A stretch of 64,000 nt of DNA from contig NZ_WTFT01000004.1 in the NCBI RefSeq assembly GCF_009861505.1, positions 204,822 to 268,821 on the forward strand, given 5' to 3'. This document shows, piece by piece, positions 39,682 through 48,890 of the stretch (the first letter of the stretch is position 1; each line of letters starts with the position of its first letter). The position numbers and the translations under genes are program-made. The notes beneath the pieces are model-generated. The model was given only the letters and a program-made list of their open reading frames with translations. It had not been told where the DNA came from and did not search any database. The DNA comes from Pseudomonas izuensis (GTDB lineage: Bacteria; Pseudomonadota; Gammaproteobacteria; Pseudomonadales; Pseudomonadaceae).

Positions 39682-40002
39682 GAGCAACCCTCGCCGAAAA
39701 CAGATCAAAAAACCAACGGCCAGTTGAAGGGTCTGTACGGAATCCGGTACAAAAAAACCGGCCTTGCAGACCACTCTTGCCAAGTTGGCGAGCATTGTTC
39801 CGACTCCGATGGGGCTAAATGATTCCCCAAACGGTCCAGGACAAGTCTCTACCTAAGTCAAAATGGACCAACGAACGCTGATCCCCGTAGCGCGCGATTA
39901 TCTAGTAGGCCGCGTTACAACGCATCAGGGGTAACAAAGTATTTATCGGGAAAAACGCCTGTTTTCAGTCGAAATGCGCTTAAAAAGATGTTTCAAGCGC
40001 TT
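39682..40002 (-). promoter_or_regulatory. Intergenic region upstream of opgGH
   Basis: 321 bases without a gene between opgG and dtd, AT-richer than its surroundings. It contains the dyad GTTAC-N12-GTAAC at 39914-39935 and, on the minus strand, a -10-like GATAAT close downstream of it. GCGCTT/AAGCGC near 39980 could form a small hairpin after dtd. It probably holds the osmoregulated opgGH promoter, but I cannot place it exactly. Confidence 0.4.
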
Positions 40003-40440
40003 TCAGGTCTGTAACAGGAAGGTTACCGGGCCATCATTGACCAGGTGCACCTGCATATCCGCGCCGAATCTACCTGATGCCACAGTGCCATGCACCTGTT
40101 TCGCTTTGCCTAATAGATAGTCGAAAAGCTCTTCGCCCAGGGCCGGAGGGGCCGCGGTCGAGAAACTCGGGCGCAACCCGCTCTTGGTGTCGGCGGCCAG
40201 GGTGAACTGCGAGACCAGCAGCAACCCGCCACCCACATCCGCCAGGGACAGATTCATCTTGCCCTCAGCGTCGCTGAACACTCGATAGTTAAGCAGCTTA
40301 TTGAGAAGTTTGTCGGCGCTGGCACGAGTGTCCTCGGGCTCGACGGCAACCAGCACCAGCAACCCCTGGTCGACCGCACCAACGACCTCCCCCGCTACCT
40401 CGACTCGCGCGCCGCGCACGCGTTGCAGCAGGCCCTTCAT
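40003..40440 (-). CDS. dtd: D-aminoacyl-tRNA deacylase
   Basis: 145 residues. The two signature motifs of the DTD active site, [10 protein letters not shown] and [10 protein letters not shown], are present. The enzyme frees tRNAs mischarged with D-amino acids (and glycine on tRNA-Ala). Its start overlaps the pip stop by four bases, so pip-dtd is an operon, the order seen in P. aeruginosa. Confidence 0.95.
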   Translation of the reverse strand: MKGLLQRVRGARVEVAGEVVGAVDQGLLVLVAVEPEDTRASADKLLNKLLNYRVFSDAEGKMNLSLADVGGGLLLVSQFTLAADTKSGLRPSFSTAAPPALGEELFDYLLGKAKQVHGTVASGRFGADMQVHLVNDGPVTFLLQT

Positions 40441-41408
40441 GCTTCTTCGGGGGCCAGGTCGAGCAGACGTCGTGCCATCCGATCGGCAGCACGCACCAAC
40501 GCATCGGTAATCCCGGGTTCGGCGGCGGCATGACCCGCGTCACGGATTATTTGCAGTTCGCTGTTCGGCCAGGCCTGGTGCAGTTCCCAGGCGTTATCCA
40601 GCGGGCAGATCACGTCATAGCGACCATGGATGATCACGCCGGGCAAATGGGCGATCTTGCCCATGTCGCGGATCAACTGATCGGGTTCAAGGAAGGCGTT
40701 GTTGGTGAAGTAATGGCATTCGATGCGAGCGATGGACAGCGCACGTTGAGGTTCGGAGAAACGATCGACCACCAGCGGATTCGGACGCAGGGTTGCGGTC
40801 CGGCCTTCCCAGGTGGACCAGGCCTTGGCCGCGTGCATCTGGGCGATCTGATCGTTGCCTGTCAGGCGTTTGTGGAAGGCGCTGAGCAAATCGCCACGCT
40901 CGTCCTGCGGGATCGGCGCGATGTAGTCCTGCCAGTAATCGGGGAACAGACGGCTGGCACCGGCCTGGTAGAACCACTCGATTTCCTGAGGGCGGCAGAG
41001 AAATATGCCACGCAGGATCAGACCGTGCACACGCTCGGGGTGGGTTTGCGCGTAGGCCAGCGCCAGGGTCGAGCCCCAGGAACCACCGAACAACACCCAC
41101 TTGTCGATGCCCAGGTGCTCGCGGATTCGCTCAAGGTCGGCGACCAGATCCCAGGTGGTGTTGTTTTCCAGGCTGGCGTGGGGCGTGGAACGACCGCAAC
41201 CACGCTGGTCGAAGGTCACGATGCGGTACAGGTTTGGATCGAAATAGCAGCGACTCGCCGCATCGCACCCGGCGCCGGGACCGCCGTGAATGAACACCAC
41301 CGGCAATCCTTCCGGTGAACCGCTTTCGTCGACATACAGCGTGTGGGTCTCGTCGACGGCCAGATCGTGCCGGGCGTGGGGTTTGATCTGCGGGTACAAA
41401 GTCTGCAT
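40437..41408 (-). CDS. pip: Proline iminopeptidase
   Basis: 323-residue alpha/beta hydrolase of peptidase family S33 that removes N-terminal proline. It has HGGPGAGC (41-48), the nucleophile Ser110 in GGSWGS, and downstream GRYDVICPL and GHAA for the Asp and His. Length and family signature are typical. First gene of pip-dtd. Confidence 0.94.
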   Translation of the reverse strand: MQTLYPQIKPHARHDLAVDETHTLYVDESGSPEGLPVVFIHGGPGAGCDAASRCYFDPNLYRIVTFDQRGCGRSTPHASLENNTTWDLVADLERIREHLGIDKWVLFGGSWGSTLALAYAQTHPERVHGLILRGIFLCRPQEIEWFYQAGASRLFPDYWQDYIAPIPQDERGDLLSAFHKRLTGNDQIAQMHAAKAWSTWEGRTATLRPNPLVVDRFSEPQRALSIARIECHYFTNNAFLEPDQLIRDMGKIAHLPGVIIHGRYDVICPLDNAWELHQAWPNSELQIIRDAGHAAAEPGITDALVRAADRMARRLLDLAPEEA

Positions 41409-41471
41409 TGCGCGCTCCGTAAGGGGTCGAGGTCATCCCTGGGGGGACTTCTATTATTCTGCCGTCCGGCA

Positions 41472-42443
41472 TCATAAACCCGAATTACGCGAATGAGCAT
41501 GCCCTTGCAAAGTCAGAGTTTTGCCGCCCGTTTTTTCAGCCAGATAGGCGAGCAGCGTTTCATACAGTGCATCGACCTCGACAGCCTGCCCCCGCGCCCG
41601 TAAACAACCGTGAACCAAGCCATCGCCGTAATACAGTGTCGCTGCCACGCCAGCGGTGTTGAGTCGTTCGGCATACTGCACGCCGTCATCGCGCAGCGGA
41701 TCGAACTGCGCCACGGCAATCCATGCCGGTGGCAATCCGCGAAAATTCCCGGCCAGCAACGGCATCGCATAAGCGCCCGGTTTTGCCGTAGCACGCAGAT
41801 ACAACGCCCGATAACAGTCCAGGTCGCTGCTGCTGAGCAACGGGGCGTCAGCGCATTCGCTGCGCGACGGTAACCGGTGATCCCCACCAAGCCCCGGATA
41901 AATCAGAACCTGCGCGCAAGGCACCGGTTCACCGGCATCGCGCAGCGCCAGACACAAGGCGGCGGCAAGATTGCCGCCAGCACTGTCACCGACCACCAGC
42001 GTGCGCTCGGGATCCAGCCGAAACGGCCCGGTGCGCAACGCCCTCCAGACAGTCAGGCAGTCATCGAGCGCCGCCGGAAACGGATGCTCCGGCGCCAGGC
42101 GGTAATCGACCGCGATCACCAGTACTCCGAGTGTCGAAGCCAGTTCGGCACAAATGAAGTCGTGAGAGTCCAGGTTTCCCACCACCCAGCCACCGCCGTG
42201 CATATAAACGATGCACGGCACACCTGTGGCAGAGGGCAAAACCGGTGGCTGGTACGAGCGAACGGGGACACCCGCCAACTCGAAATCGACCACGTACAGC
42301 CCCTCGGGGCGTGGCGGGGTAAATGCCCGGCACATCTCGCTGTAAGCCCGGCGCAATCCGTCCAGGCTGCTTTCGGTGCTGTTGAAGCTGACGGTTTTCT
42401 CGACAAAAGCCGCCATCTGTTCGGATAGAGGATAGGTTGCCAT
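41472..42443 (-). CDS. Alpha/beta hydrolase, hormone-sensitive-lipase family
   Basis: 323 residues. HGGGW (82-86) forms the oxyanion hole, the nucleophile is Ser154 in GDSAGGN, and FDPLRDDG and LVHGCLR supply Asp and His. It is an esterase or acetyl-hydrolase of unknown substrate with no signal peptide. The ATG shares one base with the stop of the upstream binding-protein gene, so the two are coupled. The pairing suggests it may hydrolyse a quaternary-amine ester or acyl derivative that the binding protein captures; this is inference. Confidence 0.85.
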   Translation of the reverse strand: MATYPLSEQMAAFVEKTVSFNSTESSLDGLRRAYSEMCRAFTPPRPEGLYVVDFELAGVPVRSYQPPVLPSATGVPCIVYMHGGGWVVGNLDSHDFICAELASTLGVLVIAVDYRLAPEHPFPAALDDCLTVWRALRTGPFRLDPERTLVVGDSAGGNLAAALCLALRDAGEPVPCAQVLIYPGLGGDHRLPSRSECADAPLLSSSDLDCYRALYLRATAKPGAYAMPLLAGNFRGLPPAWIAVAQFDPLRDDGVQYAERLNTAGVAATLYYGDGLVHGCLRARGQAVEVDALYETLLAYLAEKTGGKTLTLQGHAHSRNSGL

Positions 42444-43399
42444 CAGTTTTTCAAACTGGCCTGAACCGTGGCCACGCCATCCTTGCCATCAACGCTGCTC
42501 ACGCCCGCCAGCCAGCGTTGCAGGTCCTGCGGGTGCTCGCGCAACCATTTCTTGGCGACATCCTGAGGCGTCTGGCGCTCCATGATCGGCACCATCAATT
42601 GGCTTTCCTGGGCAGCGGTGAAGGTCAGGTTTTCCAGCAGGCGATAAACGTTCGGGCAACGCTCGGCGTAATCGGGCGCGGTTACGGAGGAAACGGTTGC
42701 CGCCCCTTCGTTCGGCCCGTAGACGTCTTCACTGCCGGTCAGGTAGGCGATGTTCATGTTGATGTTCATCGGGTGCGGGGTCCAGCCGACGAACACCACG
42801 AACTCCTTGCGGTTCACCGCCCTTTGCACCGCCGCCAGCATGCCGGCCTCACCGGACTCGATCAGCTTGAAGTCCTTCAGGCCGAAGTGATTGGTTTCGA
42901 TCATGGTCTTGATCGTGGTGTTGGCGCCGCTGCCCGGTTCGATGCCGTAGATCTTGCCGCCGAGCTGATCCTTGAATCTGGCGATGTCGGCGAAGGTTTT
43001 CAGGCCGGCAGCCGCCACGTAATCAGGTACCGCGAGGGTCGCCTGGGCATCGGCCAGGCTTGGCTGATCCATGACCTTGACCTGATTGGCCGCCAGGAAC
43101 GGTGCGATGTTCTTGTCCATCGCCGGTTTCCAGTAACCCAGGAAGATGTCCAGGCGCTTGTCGCGAATGCCGGCGAAAATGATTTGCTGCACGGCGCTGG
43201 TTTGCTTGCTTTGGTAACCGAGGCCATTGAGCAGCACGTCGGCCATGCCGCTAGTGGCGATCACGTCGGTCCAGTTGACCACGCCCATGCGCACGGTTTT
43301 ACAGGAGGGGTCCTCAGCGGCCAGGACGCTGGTGCTCAGAAGAGCAGAACCGCAGAGGATTGAGAGACAGCGGATGAACAAACCTTTGATGCTTGTCAT
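42443..43399 (-). CDS. Choline/betaine/carnitine-type ABC substrate-binding protein
   Basis: 318 residues from the ATG at 43399 (an ATG at 43408 is the alternative). A signal peptide ends near VLAAEDP. The OpuAC domain contains CKTVRMGVVNWTDV, IFLGYWKPAMD and WTPHPMN, the aromatic pattern of quaternary-ammonium binding proteins such as ChoX and CaiX. No ATPase or permease is adjacent, so it presumably feeds a transporter encoded elsewhere, as reported for pseudomonad choline, betaine and carnitine binding proteins. Confidence 0.87.
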   Translation of the reverse strand: MTSIKGLFIRCLSILCGSALLSTSVLAAEDPSCKTVRMGVVNWTDVIATSGMADVLLNGLGYQSKQTSAVQQIIFAGIRDKRLDIFLGYWKPAMDKNIAPFLAANQVKVMDQPSLADAQATLAVPDYVAAAGLKTFADIARFKDQLGGKIYGIEPGSGANTTIKTMIETNHFGLKDFKLIESGEAGMLAAVQRAVNRKEFVVFVGWTPHPMNINMNIAYLTGSEDVYGPNEGAATVSSVTAPDYAERCPNVYRLLENLTFTAAQESQLMVPIMERQTPQDVAKKWLREHPQDLQRWLAGVSSVDGKDGVATVQASLKN

Positions 43400-43497
43400 A
43401 GGGAGCATTCTCGTGCGGCAGCGGATTATTGTCGGACCGGTGTCTTTGTGCACCGTGAGCGAAACATTACGCAGCAGACGAGCGGTAAAAGCGACCT

Positions 43498-43554
43498 GTG
43501 GCGACCGTGTTTTGCACGGTGGCGACTGTCAGCACGCACACGAATCTGTGGCGA
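43498..43554 (-). promoter_or_regulatory. Three direct repeats upstream of the binding-protein gene
   Basis: GTGGCGA occurs at 43498-43504, 43519-43525 and 43548-43554 (TCGCCAC on the coding strand), spaced 21 and 29 bases. ACCGTG-TTTTG-CACGGT forms a hairpin between the first two. The array lies 99-155 bases before the start codon. It looks like a site for an AraC-type activator, but the regulator is unknown. Confidence 0.4.
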
Positions 43555-43563
43555 GACAAAATA

Positions 43564-43657
43564 CCTGTGGGAGCGAGCCTGCTCGCGAAGGCGGAATATC
43601 AGCCAACTGAGATGTTGACCGATACATAGCTTTCGCGAGCAGGCTCGCTCCCACAGG
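43564..43657. repeat. REPIN after hutG
   Basis: Converging halves CCTGTGGGAGCGAGCCTGCT and AGCAGGCTCGCTCCCACAGG. It begins 16 bases beyond the hutG stop and separates the hut operon from the binding-protein/esterase pair. Confidence 0.88.
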
Positions 43658-43672
43658 GTTATTCGCCAGGTT

Positions 43673-44476
43673 CTAGCGGTTGTAGTGCTTTTTGCCCCAG
43701 GCCAGCAAGCCTTGCAGCAGTTCCTTCAATACCACTTGGGTAGGCTCCGCCAGATCCGCCCGATAGCGGAACGGCTCGAACTCTTCCATGTAGGTGCACT
43801 GGCCCAGTTCCAGTTGCACCGCATGAATGTTTTGCGCCGGGTTGCCGTAATGACGGGTGATGTGCCCGCCCTTGAAGCGCCCGTTCAGCACATGGCTGTA
43901 TTCCGGGTGGCCAGCGCATATCGCCTCCAACTGCGAAGCCAGCTGCGGATCGCAACTGGCACCGTTGAAGGTGCCGAGGTTGAAGTCCGGCAGTTTGCCG
44001 TCGAACAGGTGCGGAATCAGCGAACGAATCGAATGCGCGTCGAACAGCAGCGCATAGCCGAACTCGGCCTTGAGTCGTGCCAGTTCCTGCTGCAGGGTGC
44101 TGTGATACGGCGTCCAGATCTGCTCCAGATACGTCGCGCGCTCTTCTTTCGAAGGCTCCAGCCCTTCGCGGAACAACGGCACGCCGTCGAACAGCGTCGC
44201 CGGGTACAGGCCGGTGGTGGCGCCCACGTACAAAGGCTTGTCGTCGGACGGACGGTTCAAGTCAATGACGAACCGCGAATACTCGGCGGCCAGGGTGCTG
44301 GCTCCCAGCTCGGCGGCGAAGTCGTAAAGCTGCGGGATGTGCCAATCGGTATCCGGCAGGCTCTTCGCCTGGGGGATCAATCCGGCTTCGACCGCCGGGG
44401 TCAGGCGCACACCGGCGTGGGGCATGCTGATCAACAGCGGCACGCGGCCTTGTTTGAAGTTCAGAACCTTATCCAC
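43673..44476 (-). CDS. hutG: N-formylglutamate deformylase (HutG)
   Basis: 267 residues from GTG 44476 (DKVLNFKQGRVPLLIS) with GGAGAG six bases upstream. It hydrolyses N-formylglutamate to glutamate and formate, the last step of the five-step histidine pathway. The family pattern MPHAGVRLTP, DTDWHIPQLYDF, FVIDLNRP and DAHSIRS is complete. The frame is open far upstream, but that part overlaps hutI. Last gene of the long hut operon. Confidence 0.94.
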   Translation of the reverse strand: MDKVLNFKQGRVPLLISMPHAGVRLTPAVEAGLIPQAKSLPDTDWHIPQLYDFAAELGASTLAAEYSRFVIDLNRPSDDKPLYVGATTGLYPATLFDGVPLFREGLEPSKEERATYLEQIWTPYHSTLQQELARLKAEFGYALLFDAHSIRSLIPHLFDGKLPDFNLGTFNGASCDPQLASQLEAICAGHPEYSHVLNGRFKGGHITRHYGNPAQNIHAVQLELGQCTYMEEFEPFRYRADLAEPTQVVLKELLQGLLAWGKKHYNR

Positions 44477-44486
44477 AACTGCTCTC

Positions 44487-45692
44487 CTACAGGCTCGTTT
44501 CAACGCCGTGACGCACGACGCGTTTTTCCAGATCACCGCCCAGCCAGTACGACAGGTCGGCCGGACGATCGATTTGCCAGGCGACGAAATCCGCAACCTT
44601 GCCTGCCTCGATCGAACCGTGGGTGTCGGCCATGCCCAGTGCCGTAGCCGCATGAATCGTCGCGCCCGCCAGGGCTTCTTCCGGGGTCATGCGGAAACAG
44701 GTGCAGGCCATGTTCAGCATCAGGCGCAGCGACAGCCCCGGCGAGGTACCGGGATTGAGGTCGCTGGCGATGGCGATTTTCACGCCGTGCTTGCGCAGGG
44801 CTTCCATCGGCGGCAATTGGGTTTCACGCAGGAAATAAAAGGCGCCGGGCAGCAACACGGCGACGGTGCCGGACGCGGCCATGGCGATCGCGTCTTCTTC
44901 AGTCATGAATTCCAGATGATCAGCGGACAGGGCGTGGTAACGCGCCGCGAGGCTGGAACCGTGCAGGGACGACAACTGCTCGGCGTGCAGCTTCACCGGC
45001 AAGCCAAGTTTCTGTGCGGTGATAAACACTCGCTCGACTTGCGCCGGGGAAAACGCCAGGTACTCGCAGAAGGCATCCACCGCATCCACCAGCCCTTCAG
45101 CGGCCAGTGCCGGAAGCATTTCAGCGCAGATGTGATCGATGTAGTCGTCGGCGCGATCCTTGTATTCCGGCGGCAGGGCATGAGCGGCCAGGCAAGTGCT
45201 GCGCACGCTGATCGGCAGTTCGGCGCCGAGACGTCGGGCAACCCGCAGCATCTTGCGTTCGTTGGCCAGGTCGAGACCGTAGCCGGACTTGATTTCGATG
45301 CTGGTGACACCGTCACGCATCAGGCTTTTCAGACGTTTGGCGGCGCTGGCGAACAATTCGTCTTCGGTCGCGGAGCGGGTGGCGCGCACGGTACTGGCAA
45401 TGCCGCCGCCGCTGGCGGCGATTTCGGCGTAACTGACGCCTTGCAGGCGCTGCTCGAACTCACCGCTGCGGTTACCGCCAAACACGGTATGGGTGTGGCA
45501 GTCGATCAGGCCCGGTGTGACCCAGGCCCCGTTCAAATCATTGACCGCAGGGTATTCGCCGGACGGCAGTTCACTGCGCGGGCCGACCCACTCAATGTGC
45601 GCACCGGACGTCACGATGGCCGCATCCTCGATGACCGAGTAGACGCCTTGCACCATGGTTGCGACGTGACAGTGTTGCCAGAGCGTTTTCAT
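44487..45692 (-). CDS. hutI: Imidazolonepropionase (HutI)
   Basis: 401-residue amidohydrolase that opens imidazolone propionate to formiminoglutamate. Metal ligands are in [10 protein letters not shown] and in KLHAEQLSS and LSADHLEFM; the distal Asp is in [14 protein letters not shown]. Length is typical. It lies 17 bases downstream of hutT and 10 before hutG. Confidence 0.96.
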   Translation of the reverse strand: MKTLWQHCHVATMVQGVYSVIEDAAIVTSGAHIEWVGPRSELPSGEYPAVNDLNGAWVTPGLIDCHTHTVFGGNRSGEFEQRLQGVSYAEIAASGGGIASTVRATRSATEDELFASAAKRLKSLMRDGVTSIEIKSGYGLDLANERKMLRVARRLGAELPISVRSTCLAAHALPPEYKDRADDYIDHICAEMLPALAAEGLVDAVDAFCEYLAFSPAQVERVFITAQKLGLPVKLHAEQLSSLHGSSLAARYHALSADHLEFMTEEDAIAMAASGTVAVLLPGAFYFLRETQLPPMEALRKHGVKIAIASDLNPGTSPGLSLRLMLNMACTCFRMTPEEALAGATIHAATALGMADTHGSIEAGKVADFVAWQIDRPADLSYWLGGDLEKRVVRHGVETSL

Positions 45693-45709
45693 CCGTGGCC
45701 TCCGTTAGG

Positions 45710-47119
45710 TTATCGATGAGAAAAAGAAGGTTCCTGCTCTACCAGCACCGCCTTGCCTGCCGCCGGTTTCACCCACGTCAGGTAGGCCAGCACCAGCAAT
45801 GCAATCCAGACCACGCCAACGATCAGAGCCGCCTGGGTGTCCGGGAAGTAACCCAGCACGCCGAAGATGAACAGCATGAAGGCAATCGCCGCCATCGGCG
45901 CATAGGGCCAGAACGGCACCGGGAATTTCAATTGCTTGACCTGCTCGGCGCTCATGGTGCGACGCATGGCCACCTGGGTCACCAGAATCATCAGCCAGAC
46001 CCACACCGTGGCGAAAGTCGCGATGGAGGCGATCAGCAAAAAGACGTTTTCCGGAATCAGGTAGTTGAGCAACACGCCCAGCAGCAGTGCACCGCTCATC
46101 ACCACGACAGTCAGCCACGGCACGCCGTTGCGCGACAAGCGGGCGAAGCCTTTGGGTGCATGTCCCTGCTGAGCCAGGCCATACATCATGCGGCCCGCGC
46201 CGAAGATGTCACTGTTGATGGCCGACACTGCCGCCGAGATCACCACGATATTGAGTATGGTCGCTGCCGAACTGATCCCCAGCTTGTCAAAAATCTGCAC
46301 GAACGGGCTGCCTTGGCTGCCGATCTGCTGCCACGGGAAGATCGACATCAGCACCAGCATCGTCAGCACATAGAACAACAGGATACGCAGCGGTACGGCG
46401 TTGATCGCCCGGGGCAACACGTGTTGCGGATCTTTGGCTTCACCGGCCGTAACGCCGATGATTTCAATACCGCCAAAGGCGAACATCACCACCGCAAACG
46501 AAGCGATCAGGCCGCCCACGCCATTGGGCATGAAACCGCCCTGGGACCAGAGGTTGCTGATATCGGTTGCCTGGGCGCCGGGGGCGGTGCTGATACCAAA
46601 CCACATGATGCCGAAGCCGCCCAGAATCATCGCCACGATGGCCCCGACCTTGAGCAGCGACAACCAGAACTCCATTTCACCGAAGACCTTGACGTTGCAC
46701 AGGTTCAAGCCACCCACCACGGAAACGATGCCCAGCACCCAGATCCAGCGGGAGACCTCCGGAAACCAGAAGCCCATGTAAATGCCGAACGCGGTCACAT
46801 CGGCCATACCGACGATGACCATTTCAAACGCATAGGTCCAGCCGAGGATAAAGCCTGCCATCGGGCCCAGATAAGTGCTGGCGTACTGGCCGAATGAGCC
46901 GGCCACCGGGTTATGCACAGCCATCTCGCCGAGGGCGCGCATGACCATGAACACCGCTGCACCGCCAATCAGGTAAGCGAGCAGGACCGCAGGACCGGCC
47001 ATTTGAATGGCCGAGGCAGAACCGTAAAACAGCCCGGTGCCGATCGCCGACCCCAGTGCCATGAAGCGAATATGTCGGGCAGAGAGCCCGCGTTTGAGCC
47101 CTTTTGTTTGCGCTTGCAT
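45710..47119 (-). CDS. hutT: Histidine permease (APC family)
   Basis: 469-residue amino acid transporter with about 12 membrane helices. The N-terminal [20 protein letters not shown] is the amino-acid-permease signature of the AAT subfamily. Located between hutH2 and hutI, it corresponds to the high-affinity histidine transporter of P. fluorescens (HutTh). Substrate assignment rests on context. Confidence 0.9.
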   Translation of the reverse strand: MQAQTKGLKRGLSARHIRFMALGSAIGTGLFYGSASAIQMAGPAVLLAYLIGGAAVFMVMRALGEMAVHNPVAGSFGQYASTYLGPMAGFILGWTYAFEMVIVGMADVTAFGIYMGFWFPEVSRWIWVLGIVSVVGGLNLCNVKVFGEMEFWLSLLKVGAIVAMILGGFGIMWFGISTAPGAQATDISNLWSQGGFMPNGVGGLIASFAVVMFAFGGIEIIGVTAGEAKDPQHVLPRAINAVPLRILLFYVLTMLVLMSIFPWQQIGSQGSPFVQIFDKLGISSAATILNIVVISAAVSAINSDIFGAGRMMYGLAQQGHAPKGFARLSRNGVPWLTVVVMSGALLLGVLLNYLIPENVFLLIASIATFATVWVWLMILVTQVAMRRTMSAEQVKQLKFPVPFWPYAPMAAIAFMLFIFGVLGYFPDTQAALIVGVVWIALLVLAYLTWVKPAAGKAVLVEQEPSFSHR

Positions 47120-47156
47120 TGCTCGTCCCTAATTATTTTTATCGACGCAAAATCGA

Positions 47157-47233
47157 TTCGCGGGCAAGCTCGCTCCCACAGGGATTGGATGAATACTGAA
47201 GATCCAATGTGGGAGCGAGCCTGCTCGCGAAGA
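47157..47233. repeat. REP pair inside the hut operon (hutH2-hutT)
   Basis: TTCGCGGGCAAGCTCGCTCC at 47157 and GTGGGAGCGAGCCTGCTCGC, GCGA ends outward. GGATTGGAT and ATCCAATG in the centre extend the pairing. It nearly touches the hutH2 stop at 47239. Confidence 0.85.
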
Positions 47234-47238
47234 GGCCA

Positions 47239-48771
47239 TTACAGGCTAGGCAACAACTTCGCCGCAACCAGCTCGTTCAGGCAACGCGAGGCCAACAACT
47301 CGCTCGCCGCGTTGATGTCCGGTGCAAAGAAACGGTCTTTCTCATAGAAAGGCACTTCGTTACGCAGGATCGCCCGAGCCTTTTCCAGCTTCGGCGAGGT
47401 CTTCAGACCGTCACGCAGATCCAGGCCCTGGGCCGCCGCCAGCCATTCCACCGCGAGAATGCCACGGGTGTTCTCGGCCATTTCCCACAGACGCTTGCCG
47501 GCAGCCGGAGCCATGGACACGTGGTCTTCCTGGTTGGCGGAAGTCGGCAGGCTGTCCACCGAATGCGGATGGGACAGCGCCTTGTTTTCGCTGGCCAGAG
47601 CGGCCGCGGTCACCTGGGCGATCATGAAACCGGAGTTCACGCCACCGTTGGCCACTAGGAACGGCGGCAGCTGCGACATGTGCTTGTCCATCATCAGCGA
47701 GATGCGACGCTCGCTCAGGGAGCCGATTTCAGCGATGGCCAGCGCCATGTTGTCAGCCGCCATGGCCACTGGTTCGGCGTGGAAGTTACCGCCGGAAATC
47801 ACGTCGCCTTCAGCCGCGAATACCAACGGGTTGTCGGAAACGGCGTTGGCTTCGATGGCCAACACTTCGGCAGCCTGGCGGAACTGGGTCAGGCAGGCAC
47901 CCATGACTTGCGGCTGGCAGCGCAGCGAGTACGGATCCTGGACCTTTTCGCAGTTCTCGTGGGAGTCGGAGACTTCACTGCGCTCACCCAGCAGATCGCG
48001 GTAAGCGGCGGCGGCGTCGATCTGGCCTTTTTGGCCACGAGCAGCGTGGATACGGGCGTCGAACGGCGAGCGCGAGCCCAGCACGGCTTCAACGGTCAGG
48101 CCACCCAGGGCCAGGGCGCCGGCGAACAGGTCTTCACCTTCGAACAGACCGCGCAGGGCGAATGCGGTAGACACCTGTGTGCCGTTGAGCAGCGCCAGGC
48201 CTTCTTTCGCAGCCAGGGTCAAGGGTTTCAGGCCAGCGACTTTCAGCGCTTCGGTGGCTTCCATCCACTCGCCTTTGTAGCGGGCCTTGCCTTCGCCCAG
48301 CAGCACCAGCGACATGTGCGCCAAAGGCGCCAGGTCACCGGAAGCACCCACCGAGCCTTTCAGTGGAATGTGCGGGTAAACCTCGGCATTGATCAGGGCG
48401 ATCAGCGCGTCGATCACCACGCGGCGAATACCGGAGAACCCACGGCTCAGGCTGTTGACCTTGAGCACCATGATCAACCGCACCAGCTCGTCGCTGATCG
48501 GCTGGCCGACACCGGCGGCGTGGGACAGCACCAGCGAGCGCTGCAGGTTTTCCAGGTCTTCGCTGGCGATACGGGTCGAGGCCAGCAGGCCGAAACCGGT
48601 GTTGATGCCGTAGGCAGTGCGGTTTTCGACGAGAATCTGTTCTACGCACGCGACGCTGGCTTCGATCTGGGCCGAGGCACTGTGGTCGAGGGTCAGTTTC
48701 ACCGGCTGCTGATAGACATCACGCAGTTGGGCAAGGGTCAGTTGGCCGGGAATCAGGTTAAGCGCAGTCAT
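47239..48771 (-). CDS. hutH: Histidine ammonia-lyase (functional histidase, HutH2)
   Basis: 510 residues. It converts histidine to urocanate with the autocatalytic MIO group, formed from Ala143-Ser144-Gly145 in [14 protein letters not shown]. Other active-site residues are in place: Tyr54, His84, Asn196, Tyr281, Arg284, Phe330 and Glu in SANQEDH (P. putida numbering plus one). It is the enzyme expected to carry the flux; the neighbour at 48891 lacks MIO. Confidence 0.96.
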   Translation of the reverse strand: MTALNLIPGQLTLAQLRDVYQQPVKLTLDHSASAQIEASVACVEQILVENRTAYGINTGFGLLASTRIASEDLENLQRSLVLSHAAGVGQPISDELVRLIMVLKVNSLSRGFSGIRRVVIDALIALINAEVYPHIPLKGSVGASGDLAPLAHMSLVLLGEGKARYKGEWMEATEALKVAGLKPLTLAAKEGLALLNGTQVSTAFALRGLFEGEDLFAGALALGGLTVEAVLGSRSPFDARIHAARGQKGQIDAAAAYRDLLGERSEVSDSHENCEKVQDPYSLRCQPQVMGACLTQFRQAAEVLAIEANAVSDNPLVFAAEGDVISGGNFHAEPVAMAADNMALAIAEIGSLSERRISLMMDKHMSQLPPFLVANGGVNSGFMIAQVTAAALASENKALSHPHSVDSLPTSANQEDHVSMAPAAGKRLWEMAENTRGILAVEWLAAAQGLDLRDGLKTSPKLEKARAILRNEVPFYEKDRFFAPDINAASELLASRCLNELVAAKLLPSL

Positions 48772-48890
48772 TTCATGCTCCTTTTGAGAGTGTGTTGGTA
48801 ACTACCAGACGCTCCGGAAATATCCGTTGTCCGTCGCTTCCCTCTCTGTTGAAAGGGCTGGCGCCTTGGCACGCTGGTTTTGTATGGAAA

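Noticed and set aside
43673-44653. Longer hutG start at 44653
   Set aside because: The extra 59 codons lie inside hutI, have shadow composition and lack a ribosome site. The GTG at 44476 has one and gives the family N-terminus.
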